From Bradyrhizobium liaoningense (GTDB taxonomy: Bacteria; Pseudomonadota; Alphaproteobacteria; Rhizobiales; Xanthobacteraceae): DNA of 64,000 nt. A program made the position numbers and the translations under genes. Within the stretch, counting starts at the first letter, position 1, and the number at the start of each line of letters is the position of its first letter. The notes beneath the pieces are model-generated. The model ran no database searches and was not told where the DNA came from. It saw nothing but the letters and a program-made list of their open reading frames with translations. The stretch is from assembly GCF_018130825.1 (NCBI RefSeq), contig NZ_JAFCJS010000005.1:1-64000 (forward strand), in the 5' to 3' direction. Below are positions 51,360 to 60,916 of the stretch, piece after piece.

Positions 51360-54098
51360 GTGAAACGCTATCGGCCGCATATTCTTGTCGCGATCGCGCT
51401 TGCGGTCGTGCTGTCCACGGGGTGGCATGCTTCGCTTCGCAATGCGCTCACCGATCTGAGGTTCGCCTGGCAGTCGCGTGCGGCCAGCGGCAATGTCGTC
51501 GTCGTCGCCATCGACGCGCCCTCGATCGAGCAGATCGGAGTGTGGCCCTGGCCGCGCCGGCTCCACGCCGAACTATTGCACAGGCTCGAAGCGGCCGGTG
51601 CGCAGGACGTCGCCTTCGACGTCGATTTCAGCACGCCGTCGGATCCGGTCTCCGACGAGGCCTTCGTCAAGGCACTTCGGGACGTCGGCGGCTCCACGAT
51701 CCTGCCGTCCTTCAGGCAACCGACGCCGAATGGTGGTGCGATTCACGTCAATCGGCCGCTGAAGCCGTTCAGTAACCAGTCATGGCCAGCCCTCGTCAAT
51801 GTCGGGGTCGAAGCCGATGGACTTGTTCGTCGTTATCCCTTCAGTGAGAAACTCGGCGATGCCACGATCCCGTCCATGGCCGTCGTGCTCGCCGGACAGG
51901 ACGCCAGCCGGCGGCCGCCTTTCCTGATCGACTTCAGCATCCGGGCGGCGTCCATACAGCGCGTCTCCTATGTCGACGTGCTGCGCGGCGACACTTCGAC
52001 TCTCGACAAGCTCAGGGACAAGAAGATCATCGTCGGCGCCACGGCGCTCGAACTCGGCGACCGGTTCAGCGTTCCGAACGGCGGCATCGTTTCGGGGCCC
52101 GTTCTTCAGGCATTGGCGGCAGAATCGATCCTGCAAAATCGGACGCTGCGCTGGACCTCTGACATCGGCATGATCCTGGGCCTCGGTGCAATCTGCCTGA
52201 TGATGATGTATTCGTGGCGCCGCTCCGCACCGGGCGTTCGCGTCGCGATCCTCGTCGCAGCCGGCGCGGCGGTCGAACTGATCGCGGTTCTCATGCAGAC
52301 AAGATGGCCCCTGGTCATCGACACGTCGCTGTTCCACATCGCGATCGTCGCCTACCTGACCGCGATTGCGCTCGACGAGATCGATTTCCGCAGCCTGTTG
52401 GGACGCATCGCCGAAAGCCGCTTTCATCGCATCGCGATGTCGCTCGGCGACGGTCTCGTCTGCACCGATGCGGACCACCGGATCACGGTCTGGAATCCCG
52501 GCGCGAGCGCGATCTTCGGCTACATGCCTGCCGAGATCATCGGTCGTCCCTTCGAAACACTCTGTGCCGCGCCGGCGGACGGCGCCGCGAGACCGTCCAT
52601 GGGCGACGCCGCCCGCCAGGCGCTGCTGGTCCCCGGCGGGGCCGTCGTCGTCGAGTTCGAAGGCCGGCGCAAGAATGGTGAGACCTTCCCGGTCGAGGCG
52701 AGCTTCTCCGGCTGGCAGGGAGCGGACGGCTTCCAGTATGGCGCGATCCTGCGCGACATCTCGGTCCGCAAGCGCGAGGCCGAACGTGTCAGGTATCTGG
52801 CCGAGCATGACGCGCTGACGGGGCTTGCCAATCGCAACATGCTGCACTCGGGCCTCACCGGCCTGATCACCGCGGCGGAGCGGCGGTCTTCCGACGTCGC
52901 GCTGCTCGTGCTCGGGCTCGATGGCTTCCAGCAGATCAACGACATGCTCGGACATTCGGCCGGCGACCTCGTGCTGCGGGCCGTTGCCGAGCGTCTCCGC
53001 AACGAAGTCGATGGCAAGGCGATCGTCGCCCGTCTGAGCGGTGACGAATTCGCCATCGCGCTCGACTGTGCGGAAGTCGGCGAGCCGATTGCAGAATTCG
53101 CCGAGCGGATCGCGCGCGCGTTCGAAGCGCCGCTCGTCACGGGCACGCGTCAGCATCGCGTTCGGATCAGCATCGGCGTTGCCGTCTATCCCGACGGTGG
53201 ACACACCGCGGACGACCTCCTGGGCAACGGCCATCTGGCGCTGAGCCGCGCGAAGGCGACGCGGCGCGGCAGCCACGTGATCTTCGAGGGCGCAATCAGG
53301 CAGGAACTGGAGAACCGGCTGACGCTGGAGAGCGAATTGGCACTTGCCGCGGATCGCGGCGAGTTCGAGCTGTTCTATCAGCCCCAGGTCCGGCTGGTCG
53401 ACGGCAGCCTGCTCGGAGCCGAAGCGCTCATCCGTTGGCGGCATCCCGTACGCGGTTACGTTTCGCCCGGCGAGTTCATGCCGGTGGTCAATACCTCGGC
53501 GCTATCAGAGCGGATCGCGAACTGGGTGATGGAAACCGCCTGTCGGCAGGCGCGTACGTGGGAATTGTCGGGCAACAGCGTGCGTGTTGCTATCAACCTC
53601 TCGCCCTCTCAGCTCGAGGCCGGCGATCTCGCGCATTCGGTTGCGGAGCTGCTCGAGGCGACGGGGCTCACGCCCTCGCTGCTCGAGCTCGAGGTCACCG
53701 AAGATATCCTGCTGCACGACGAACGCCGCGTGCTCGACATGTTCAAGCGGATCCAACAGCTCGGCGTCCGCGTGCTGTTCGACGATTTCGGCACCGGTTA
53801 CGCGAGCCTGAGCTATCTGAAGAAGTTTCCGCTCGACGGGCTCAAGATCGACCGTTCATTCGTGCTCGATCTGCTTGCTGATTCCGACGATGCCGCGATC
53901 GTCGGCTCGACCATCGGCCTCAGCAAGCAGCTCGGGCTCACGGTCGTGGCCGAAGGCATCGAAAATCGGGCTACAGCCGATTTCCTCGTTAGCATGGGGT
54001 GCGAGGAAGGGCAGGGGTATTTCTTCGGCCGCCCGATGCCTGTTGAGGCATTCGAGAAGCAATTCCAGCCTGGGTACGAAGCCGTCAGCGCTGCCTGA
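51360..54098 (+). CDS. CHASE2-PAS-GGDEF-EAL cyclic-di-GMP signalling protein
   Basis: A 912-aa inner-membrane protein. A helix (8-22) leads to a periplasmic CHASE2 domain (to about 285), three helices (about 290-345), a PAS domain (about 365-475), GGDEF (about 490-645) and EAL (about 665-905). The GGDEF signature is SGDEF at 560-564, so cyclase activity is uncertain. The EAL motif at 688-690, DDFGTGYASL (808-817), LKIDRSFV and VVAEGIE are intact, so phosphodiesterase activity is likely. GTG 51360 with GGGGAG 4 nt before it is the start. It pairs with the upstream FecR protein. Confidence 0.87.
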   Translation: MKRYRPHILVAIALAVVLSTGWHASLRNALTDLRFAWQSRAASGNVVVVAIDAPSIEQIGVWPWPRRLHAELLHRLEAAGAQDVAFDVDFSTPSDPVSDEAFVKALRDVGGSTILPSFRQPTPNGGAIHVNRPLKPFSNQSWPALVNVGVEADGLVRRYPFSEKLGDATIPSMAVVLAGQDASRRPPFLIDFSIRAASIQRVSYVDVLRGDTSTLDKLRDKKIIVGATALELGDRFSVPNGGIVSGPVLQALAAESILQNRTLRWTSDIGMILGLGAICLMMMYSWRRSAPGVRVAILVAAGAAVELIAVLMQTRWPLVIDTSLFHIAIVAYLTAIALDEIDFRSLLGRIAESRFHRIAMSLGDGLVCTDADHRITVWNPGASAIFGYMPAEIIGRPFETLCAAPADGAARPSMGDAARQALLVPGGAVVVEFEGRRKNGETFPVEASFSGWQGADGFQYGAILRDISVRKREAERVRYLAEHDALTGLANRNMLHSGLTGLITAAERRSSDVALLVLGLDGFQQINDMLGHSAGDLVLRAVAERLRNEVDGKAIVARLSGDEFAIALDCAEVGEPIAEFAERIARAFEAPLVTGTRQHRVRISIGVAVYPDGGHTADDLLGNGHLALSRAKATRRGSHVIFEGAIRQELENRLTLESELALAADRGEFELFYQPQVRLVDGSLLGAEALIRWRHPVRGYVSPGEFMPVVNTSALSERIANWVMETACRQARTWELSGNSVRVAINLSPSQLEAGDLAHSVAELLEATGLTPSLLELEVTEDILLHDERRVLDMFKRIQQLGVRVLFDDFGTGYASLSYLKKFPLDGLKIDRSFVLDLLADSDDAAIVGSTIGLSKQLGLTVVAEGIENRATADFLVSMGCEEGQGYFFGRPMPVEAFEKQFQPGYEAVSAA

Positions 54099-54110
54099 AC
54101 GGGCTCTTGT

Positions 54111-54371
54111 CTAACGCCGGCGCGCGACAGCGATGCCAAACAGGAAAGCGACGAACAGGCTTGCTAACGGTGCCTCGCGCGTGATGGCCGCAACCGTCGC
54201 GAGGGGCCGGCCGGGCTTTCGAGCTTCGTCGATTGTGGCGGTGAGGCGATCGACCGCGGCGTGCAGGCCGCCTGCGACCTCGCCGATCGTGCGGGATACG
54301 TCGGTCGCGGCATCGATAGCGCGCTCGGCCACGCCGGGCTGGGGATCGGGGTGCGGTATCTCCGTGCTCAA
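54111..54371 (-). CDS. small membrane-anchored protein of ElaB/DUF883 type
   Basis: An 86-aa protein: a helical soluble part (AERAIDAATDVSRTIGEVAG, then HAAVDRLTATIDEARKPG) followed by a single C-terminal membrane helix (ASLFVAFLFGIAVARRR), the layout of ribosome-binding DUF883 proteins. The start is TTG 54371, with GGAGG 8 nt before it. Longer frames upstream are not supported. It converges with the CHASE2 gene. Confidence 0.62.
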   Translation of the reverse strand: MSTEIPHPDPQPGVAERAIDAATDVSRTIGEVAGGLHAAVDRLTATIDEARKPGRPLATVAAITREAPLASLFVAFLFGIAVARRR

Positions 54372-54630
54372 GCTTGCGACCTCCAAAACCCGACGAAGCG
54401 ATGGAGGCCGGCACCTTTGGCTATCCTCGCGAGCGCTCGTTTTGAACAGCGGGTCTGACGACCTTTGGCTATCCGCGACAGGCGCCGTAACTGACGGCGG
54501 GCACCGGCCTTGGAAGGGCAATTCGGCGCGCGGGGTTTTGTTCCGGCCGGGAGGCGGACGATCCCCGTGAAACGACGGGTACGAATCTCTGTTAGGCTGA
54601 CGGCAGCCTTGCTGATCACAGGAGATCGCC

Positions 54631-55608
54631 GTGACCGATCGGACCATGACGGATCGAGCCCGGCACATCGCCTTGCTCGGTGCTCCCATCGACATGGGAG
54701 CTTCGCAGCGTGGCACCCTGATGGGCCCCGCTGCGCTGCGCACCGCGGGCCTTGCGACAGTGCTCGAGAGCCTGGATCTTGAAGTCGTCGATTACGGCGA
54801 TCTCTCCGTGACCGAGGTGGGGGATCTCAGCGACAAACCGCCCGAAAAAGCCAACCACTACCGCGAAATCCAGCGCTGGACTCGCGTGCTGAGCCGCAGA
54901 GGCTATGAGATCGCGAACACCGGTGCGCTGCCGATCTTCCTCGGCGGCGATCACACGCTGTCGATGGGCTCCGTCAATGCCATGGCACGCCACTGGCAGG
55001 AGCGCGGACGCGAGCTTTTCGTGCTCTGGCTCGACGCGCATGCCGACTACAATACGCCGGAGACGACGATCACGGCGAACATGCACGGCATGTCGGCGGC
55101 GTTCCTGTGCGGTGAGCCGGGTCTCGACGGCCTGCTCGGCAATGACCCCCGTGCGTCAATCGACCCCGATAGACTTGACCTGTTCGGCGCGCGTTCGATC
55201 GACAAGCTTGAAAAGGAGCTGATGCGCTCGCGCCGGATCAGGGTTGTCGACATGCGCCAGATCGACGAATTCGGTGTCGCCGTGCTGATCCGGCGTGTCA
55301 TCGAGCGCGTCAAGGCGTGCAACGGCGTGCTGCATGTCAGCTTCGACGTCGACTTCCTCGACCCCTGCGTGGCGCCGGGCGTCGGGACCACAGTGCCGGG
55401 CGGGGCGACCTATCGTGAGGCACATCTGATTATGGAGCTCCTGCACGATTCCGGCGTGGTTGGATCGGTCGACATCGTCGAGCTCAATCCTTTCCTCGAC
55501 GAACGTGGCCGGACCGCGCGCACCGCGGTCGAACTGATCGGCAGCCTGTTCGGCCAGCAGATCACCGATCGACCGACTCCAAGCAACGCGATCGCTCCGG
55601 GGGAGTGA
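54631..55608 (+). CDS. rocF: arginase
   Basis: A 325-aa ureohydrolase with both manganese-binding loops: GGDHTLSMGS (105-114), DAHADYNTPET (135-145), MHGMS and SFDVDFLDPCVAPG (237-250), plus VDIVELNPFLDE at the end. It hydrolyses arginine to ornithine and urea. GTG 54631 has GGAG 6 nt upstream. It adds to the nitrogen-release theme but is not in the purine cluster. No ornithine cyclodeaminase is adjacent. Confidence 0.92.
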   Translation: MTDRTMTDRARHIALLGAPIDMGASQRGTLMGPAALRTAGLATVLESLDLEVVDYGDLSVTEVGDLSDKPPEKANHYREIQRWTRVLSRRGYEIANTGALPIFLGGDHTLSMGSVNAMARHWQERGRELFVLWLDAHADYNTPETTITANMHGMSAAFLCGEPGLDGLLGNDPRASIDPDRLDLFGARSIDKLEKELMRSRRIRVVDMRQIDEFGVAVLIRRVIERVKACNGVLHVSFDVDFLDPCVAPGVGTTVPGGATYREAHLIMELLHDSGVVGSVDIVELNPFLDERGRTARTAVELIGSLFGQQITDRPTPSNAIAPGE

Positions 55609-55773
55609 ATCGGTGCTAGCGATGTTTGTGCGCTGCAAGGAAAGGAACTGCTCTCGCAGCCGGCCGATTTAGATCAGCCCTGATCGAAATCGCCTGCTTT
55701 TGAAACGGCTGCGAATTGCAAATGCCGCCGTCGGACTGTTTCATGCAGGCTCAGAGCCAGCCGAGGGGCCGCA

Positions 55774-57045
55774 ATGAGCAGTACGACAGATATCGACGAT
55801 GATTCCGTGGGAACCACACGCCGTCGCTTCCTGACTGCCGGCACCGCAGCGGTGGGAGGCGCGGTTCTCGGCACGGGCGCTTCCGCTGCCGTAGAGGCGG
55901 ACAACCTCCCGCCCAACGTTCCTGAATGGATGAAGGTGCCGGGCGAGCCGACCGGAGGCCAGCCCTATGGCACGCCATCACCGTTCGAGAAGGGCGTCGT
56001 CAGGAACATCTCGAAAACTCTCAAGCAATACATCTCCGCGTCGAGCCGAACGCCCTTGCAGGAGCTCGACGGCATCATCACGCCGAACGGGCTGTTCTAC
56101 GAGCGACATCATGGCGGTGTTCCGGCCATCGATCCCGCGCAGCACCGGCTGATGCTGCATGGGCTGGTCGAACGCCCCTTGGTCTTCACGATGGACGATC
56201 TCCGGCGCTTCCCGTCGGAGTCGCGTATCCACTTCCTCGAATGCTCCGGCAACCCCGGTTACGCCAAACCCTATGGCAAGACGGCATCTGACCTCGTCGG
56301 TCTTGTGAGTTGTGCCGAATGGACCGGCGTGAGCCTGAAGTTGGTGCTTCAGGAAGCGGGGCTGAAGCCCGAAGCCAAATGGGTGGTCGCGGAAGGGGCC
56401 GACGCGGCCGCGCTGACGCGAAGCATTCCGATCGCGAAATGTCTCGAGGATGCGATGCTGGTCTACAGCCAGAACGGCGAGCGGCTCCGTCCGCAGCAAG
56501 GCTATCCGCTGCGTCTGCTCCTGCCGGGTTTCGAAGGCAACATGAGCGTGAAATGGCTGCGCCGCCTGCACGTGACCGCGGAGCCGGCTTATTCGCGCGA
56601 GGAAACTTCGAAATATACCGACCTCCTGCCCGACGGCACGGCGCGAGAATTCTCCTTCTACATGGAAGCCAAGTCGATCATCACCCGTCCCTCCGGCGGT
56701 CAGCGTCTGAGCGCACCTGGCTTTCATGAGATCACGGGTATCGCCTGGAGCGGGCATGGCAAGATCGCGCGCGTCGAGGTGTCCGTCGACGATGGGAAGA
56801 GCTGGCAGGACGCCCGCTTGCAGGAGCCGGTGCTGACGCGCGCCCTGACGCGCTTCCGCCTGCCGTGGCGATGGGACAGCAAGCCCGCCGTGATTCAGAG
56901 CCGCGCCATTGATGAGACCGGCTACGTGCAGCCGACATTGGCCGAGTTGCTTGCCGTGCGCGGAGAAAACTATTTCTACCACAACAACGCGATCTGGCCT
57001 TGGCGCATCGCGGCCGATGGCGAGGTGACCAATGCGCTGGCGTGA
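55774..57045 (+). CDS. soxC: sulfite dehydrogenase SoxC, molybdenum subunit
   Basis: A 423-aa sulfite-oxidase-family protein with Tat signal (TTRRRFLTAGTAAVGGA) and the Mo-binding Cys157 in HFLECSGNPG. Later segments, GKTASDLVGLVSCAEWTG and the C-terminal dimer domain (GIAWSGHGKIARVEVSVDDGKSW), fit SoxC. SoxCD oxidises sulfane sulfur in the periplasmic Sox thiosulfate cycle. The cytochrome partner gene soxD follows directly but is broken. No other sox genes are in the window, so its present role may differ. Confidence 0.88.
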   Translation: MSSTTDIDDDSVGTTRRRFLTAGTAAVGGAVLGTGASAAVEADNLPPNVPEWMKVPGEPTGGQPYGTPSPFEKGVVRNISKTLKQYISASSRTPLQELDGIITPNGLFYERHHGGVPAIDPAQHRLMLHGLVERPLVFTMDDLRRFPSESRIHFLECSGNPGYAKPYGKTASDLVGLVSCAEWTGVSLKLVLQEAGLKPEAKWVVAEGADAAALTRSIPIAKCLEDAMLVYSQNGERLRPQQGYPLRLLLPGFEGNMSVKWLRRLHVTAEPAYSREETSKYTDLLPDGTAREFSFYMEAKSIITRPSGGQRLSAPGFHEITGIAWSGHGKIARVEVSVDDGKSWQDARLQEPVLTRALTRFRLPWRWDSKPAVIQSRAIDETGYVQPTLAELLAVRGENYFYHNNAIWPWRIAADGEVTNALA

Positions 57046-57575
57046 GACCTATGGGATCGGCATCGCAATTGGCCTGTATGCCATTCTCGAATGGAGCGCT
57101 GGCGCAGAGCCCGTACGGCATCGGGCGACCGGCGACAGCCGCTGAGATTGCGGGCTGGAATATCGATATCTGACGCGACGGCAGCAATCTGCCGGAGGGA
57201 AACGGCTCGGTCAGCCATGGGCGCGAGGTGTTCGCCCAGCAATGCGCTTCGTGTCACGGGGGGAGAGGTGAGGGTGGTTTGGGCGACCGGCTCGCCGGCG
57301 GACAAGGCACGGTCGGAACGCCCAAACCGATCCGCACCGTCGGCAGCTACTGGCCCTACGCGCCGACATTGTTCGACTACATCCGTCGCGCCATGCCGCA
57401 GAACGCGCCGCAGTCGCTGAGCGATGAGGACGTCTATGCGGTGTCCGCCTTTATCCTGAACCTGAACGGGCTGGTGGGAGCGGATGCGATTCTCGACGCG
57501 AAATCCTTGGCCGCCGTGAAAATGCCAAACCGCGACAGTTTCGTCGGCGATGCTCGCCCGGATGTGAAACGATGA
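57032..57575 (+). pseudogene. soxD: soxD (cytochrome c subunit), frameshift plus nonsense
   Basis: The start at ATG 57032 overlaps soxC by 14 bp and gives a signal-like MRWRETYGIGIAIGLYAIL, but this frame ends at 57145. The SoxD-like sequence resumes in another frame (NGALAQSPYGIGRPATAAE from about 57094) and stops at TGA 57171-57173, where the family has Arg (CGA to TGA). The rest, with haem motif CASCH and AMPQNAPQSLSDEDVYAV, is open to 57575. At least two lesions are needed to explain this, so a sequencing error is less likely. A GTG at 57228 could start an unexported fragment only. Confidence 0.8.
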
Positions 57576-57680
57576 ACGGATCAAGTTCCGAGGGTTGGCG
57601 CGGAACTTGCTTAAGTCAAGCGGGGAACTCCGAGGGGCGCAATTGAATTAACCTGCGATAGGAAAATAGCGGATCCCTCA

Positions 57681-57965
57681 ATGACGACTGATCGTTTCGC
57701 GAACTCCATCTCCACGGCGCTCCGTCATCCCGGCGTGATTGCGCTGATCGTGGCTGGCTTGACGATTGCCGCCATGCTGATCGTCGACCACGGACCGTGG
57801 AGTCGCGCCAAGACCCAGCCGGCCCATGTCGCGATGTATGCGACGACAGGGGAAGCTGCGCGCGCCGCAGGCGCTGCAGTGCTTCCGACCGAACCAAAGT
57901 CGCCGATCGAGCCCGCGCGGCCGGGGCCGAAGACATCCCCGACCGTCAATCCGGTGACGCCGTAA
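57681..57965 (+). CDS. small membrane protein with Pro-rich tail (94 aa)
   Basis: A short N-terminal cytoplasmic part is followed by one membrane helix (VIALIVAGLTIAAMLIV) and a periplasmic tail rich in Ala, Pro and Thr (EPARPGPKTSPTVNPVTP). No strong ribosome site is seen before ATG 57681. It converges with the dehydratase gene 6 nt away. Function unknown. Confidence 0.6.
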   Translation: MTTDRFANSISTALRHPGVIALIVAGLTIAAMLIVDHGPWSRAKTQPAHVAMYATTGEAARAAGAAVLPTEPKSPIEPARPGPKTSPTVNPVTP

Positions 57966-57971
57966 TCCGCG

Positions 57972-59186
57972 TCAGCTCTTGCGACCGTAGTTGAGAAGGC
58001 CGCCGCTCGTTCTCGGCGGGTGCGCGCGCAATGCTTCCTCGTTCGGCTCAGTGCCCCAGCCGGGCCGGTCCGGGATAACCAGATGGCCATTCTGGATCTC
58101 GGGCTCGTGCGTGAAGAGCTCGCGGTCCCAGGACAGACGATCGATGTCGATCTCCATGATGCGCAGGTTCGGTACGGCGGCGCAGAAATGCGCGTTCATC
58201 ATCGAGCAGAGATGGCCGTAGAAATTGTGCGGGGCGACGTTGACCTCGAACGCCTCGGCCGCGGCCGCAATCTTCATCGATTGCCAGACGCCGTTCCAAG
58301 GCGTGTCGATGATCGCGACGTCCATCGCCTGCTGATGGAAATAGGGCAGGAATTCCCGCAAGCCCAGCAGCGTCTCGCAGGACGAGATCGGATGCGGGCT
58401 TTGCCTGCGGATGTAGCCGAGCGCCTCCGGATTGAAACTGTCAATCTCGATCCAGAACATGTCGAGGTCCGCGATGGTGCGAAGTATCTTCAGGTAGCCC
58501 TCGGTTTTGGCGTTGAAGTTGCAGTCGAGCAGGATGTCGACGTCAGGGCCCGCGCCCTCGCGGATCGCTTCGAGATGCATGCGCAGGTCGCGCAGGATTT
58601 TCCTGTCGACATTGATCTCCGGCGCAAAGGGCGAGCCGAAGCCCGGCCGCCAGCCGGTCGGCTTGCCGTCGTCGTAGGAGAAAATGTTGGTCTTGAGCGC
58701 GGTGAACCTCTTCTCGCGCACCTCGTGCCCCATCGCCTTGACGCCGTCGAGGCTTTCGATCGGCGGCTTGTACCAGGAGGGATGATTGATCCGCCACGTC
58801 GCGCAATGGGACCAGTACACCCGGACACGGTCGCGGATCTTGCCGCCGAGCAGTTCGTAGCAGGGCACGCCGAGACATTTCGCTTTGGCGTCGAGCAGCG
58901 CGTTCTCGATCGCTCCGAGTGCCTGCGCCACCACGCCGCCGGCGGCGGGGCGGGTGGCTGCGAACAGCTCGGCGTAAATGCGCTCGTGCTGGAAGACGTT
59001 CTGCCCGATGACGCGGGCGGACAGGCGCTGGATCGCGGCGCCGACCCCGGGCGAGCCAAAGCCTTCGTCGAACTCGCTCCAGCCGACCACGCCGTCTTCG
59101 GTGGTGAGTTTGACGAAGTGGTAGTTTCTCCAGCCGGCATCACAGGCGAGGATTTCGAGGCTTGTTGCTTTTGATGATTTGGTCAT
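57972..59186 (-). CDS. enolase-superfamily (mandelate racemase/MLE) dehydratase
   Basis: A 404-aa MR/MLE enzyme. Metal ligands are Asp221 (DILLDCNFN), Glu247 (FWIEIDSF) and Glu271 (SSCETLLG). Lys165 (ALKTN) and His320 (VAPHNFYGH) are candidate acid/base residues. The N-terminal capping domain contains EGFGSPGVGAAIQRL. Most relatives dehydrate sugar acids such as galactonate or gluconate, but the substrate cannot be fixed from sequence. GGGAG precedes ATG 59186. It may share a transcript with the upstream transporter, 181 nt away. Confidence 0.82.
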   Translation of the reverse strand: MTKSSKATSLEILACDAGWRNYHFVKLTTEDGVVGWSEFDEGFGSPGVGAAIQRLSARVIGQNVFQHERIYAELFAATRPAAGGVVAQALGAIENALLDAKAKCLGVPCYELLGGKIRDRVRVYWSHCATWRINHPSWYKPPIESLDGVKAMGHEVREKRFTALKTNIFSYDDGKPTGWRPGFGSPFAPEINVDRKILRDLRMHLEAIREGAGPDVDILLDCNFNAKTEGYLKILRTIADLDMFWIEIDSFNPEALGYIRRQSPHPISSCETLLGLREFLPYFHQQAMDVAIIDTPWNGVWQSMKIAAAAEAFEVNVAPHNFYGHLCSMMNAHFCAAVPNLRIMEIDIDRLSWDRELFTHEPEIQNGHLVIPDRPGWGTEPNEEALRAHPPRTSGGLLNYGRKS

Positions 59187-59367
59187 GTTGCTCCCTGTTG
59201 CCCGGTCGGGACTTTGTTTTTGTCGTGGCGTGGTCGAAAGAGCCGCGCTCTGGTTGCAACTGTTAGGCCAAGAGCGGACCGGTGTGAAGCCCGCTGCAGC
59301 GCGCCGGGAGGCGCCTTGCGCCGACCTCGGCGAGGAGCCTGTAGACGACGGCACTGTCGCAAGATTG

Positions 59368-60654
59368 TCAGCCGATCACTGAGGAGCCGAGCAGCGCGAG
59401 GACGGCCAGCGCCATCAGCGCGGTGCCGAGCCAGCCCAGCGCGATCAACCACGACCGCGCCCTGAAACGGCCCATGATCGTGCGGCTCGATACGATGAGC
59501 ATCATCATCGCCATGATCGGCACCGCGACGATGCCGTTGAGCACGGCGCTCCAGACCAGCATGTGCATGGAATCGATGCCAGTGAATCCCAGCCCGAAGC
59601 CGATCGCGGTCGCGGTCGCGATGATGGTGTAGAAGCCGACGGCCTCGTCGGGTTTCGCCTCGAGCGTGGCGTGCCAGCGGAAAATCTCCGCGACGCCGTA
59701 AGCAGCCGAGCCCGCCAGCACCGGGATCGCGAGCAGGCCCGTGCCGATGATGCCGAGCGCGAACAGGGCAAAGGTGAAATCGCCGGCGAGCGGCCGCAGC
59801 GCCTCGGCGGCGTCGGTCGCCGAATTGACGTTGGTCACGCCGTTGGCGTGCAGCACCGATGCCGTGGTGAGGATGATGAAGAAGGCGATGCCGTTGGAGA
59901 GCAGCATCCCTGCAATGGTATCGGCCCTGATGCGCGCGAGCTCCGGACTGCCGCCGTGCTTCAGTTCGCGAAGCGGCTGGTCGCGCGTGCCCTGGTTCAT
60001 CTCCTCGACCTCCTGCGAGGCTTGCCAGAAGAAGAGATAGGGGCTGATGGTGGTCCCGAGCACGGCTACCACCATCATGAAATAGCCGGCACTGACATTC
60101 GCCTCCGGCCATACCGCGGCGAGCAGCGCCGTGCTCCACGGGATCTTCACGGTGAAGGCGGTCGCGACATAGGCGAACAGCGCCAAAGTGAGAAACTTCA
60201 GCACCGGTGAATAGCGGCGATAGGGCACGAACACCTGGAGCAGGGTCGAGCCGGCCGCGAAGATCAGGGCGTGCTCGTGGTTGAGGCCGCCGATGACGAG
60301 GGAGAGCGCCTCGGCCATCGCGGCGATGTCGGCGGCGATGTTGAAGGTGTTCGCGGCGACGAGCATGAAGACGAGCGCCAGCACCGCCCAGCGCGGCGCG
60401 ACCCGCATCACGTTGGCGGCCAGCCCCTGTCCGGTGACCCGGCCGATCTGCGCGCTGACGAGCTGAATGGCGATCATGAACGGCGTGGTCAGAAACACCG
60501 TCCAGAGCAGCCCATAGCCGAATTGCGCGCCGGCCTGCGAATAGGTGGCGATGCCAGAGGGATCGTCGTCGGCCGCCCCGGTGATGAGACCCGGCCCCAG
60601 CCTTTTCAGGAATGTCGACGTGGATTTCGGCGGGGCGAGGGCGCTGTCGCTCAT
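59368..60654 (-). CDS. Nramp-related divalent-metal transporter
   Basis: A 428-aa, 11-helix protein of the Nramp superfamily, inner membrane. Helix 1 has DDDPSGIAT (DPSG 31-34) where MntH has DPGN. Helix 6 has GTTISPYLFFWQA (SPY 204-206) where MntH has MPH. This subgroup (GPGLITGAADDDPSG start) is common in bacteria, but its ions are poorly known; Mg or Mn is a guess. Loss of the metal-binding Met predicts altered selectivity. ATG 60654 has a weak GAGAC upstream. Confidence 0.85.
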   Translation of the reverse strand: MSDSALAPPKSTSTFLKRLGPGLITGAADDDPSGIATYSQAGAQFGYGLLWTVFLTTPFMIAIQLVSAQIGRVTGQGLAANVMRVAPRWAVLALVFMLVAANTFNIAADIAAMAEALSLVIGGLNHEHALIFAAGSTLLQVFVPYRRYSPVLKFLTLALFAYVATAFTVKIPWSTALLAAVWPEANVSAGYFMMVVAVLGTTISPYLFFWQASQEVEEMNQGTRDQPLRELKHGGSPELARIRADTIAGMLLSNGIAFFIILTTASVLHANGVTNVNSATDAAEALRPLAGDFTFALFALGIIGTGLLAIPVLAGSAAYGVAEIFRWHATLEAKPDEAVGFYTIIATATAIGFGLGFTGIDSMHMLVWSAVLNGIVAVPIMAMMMLIVSSRTIMGRFRARSWLIALGWLGTALMALAVLALLGSSVIG

Positions 60655-60916
60655 GAAGGGTCTCGGGCCTTTCCGGCGTACCGTTTGCGAAAGGGGGAAG
60701 TCCGGAAAAAACCCGGCGGGGGAACAATGGTTCCTGGGCAGGAAAAAGCAGCACCGGTGGTGTAATTCCGATTAATCGAAGTTCGGTTTGACCCGTCGGG
60801 CAAAACAGCTGTATAAGTAGATCATCGCAAGAGCAGTCGATGCGATGCGGCGCCGCCCGCTGCTCTTTGCCAATTCCTCCTCAGTGAAGTTCGTGTAACC
60901 GCTTGATTGCGCGCGC

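Noticed and set aside
54372..54743. Upstream extension of the small DUF883-like frame
   Set aside because: The sequence is low in codon bias and overlaps the arginase start; TTG 54371 has a good ribosome site and gives the family layout.
57228..57575. Intact small cytochrome c starting at GTG 57228
   Set aside because: It would lack a signal peptide, so haem attachment in the periplasm is impossible; it fits better as the 3' part of a broken soxD.
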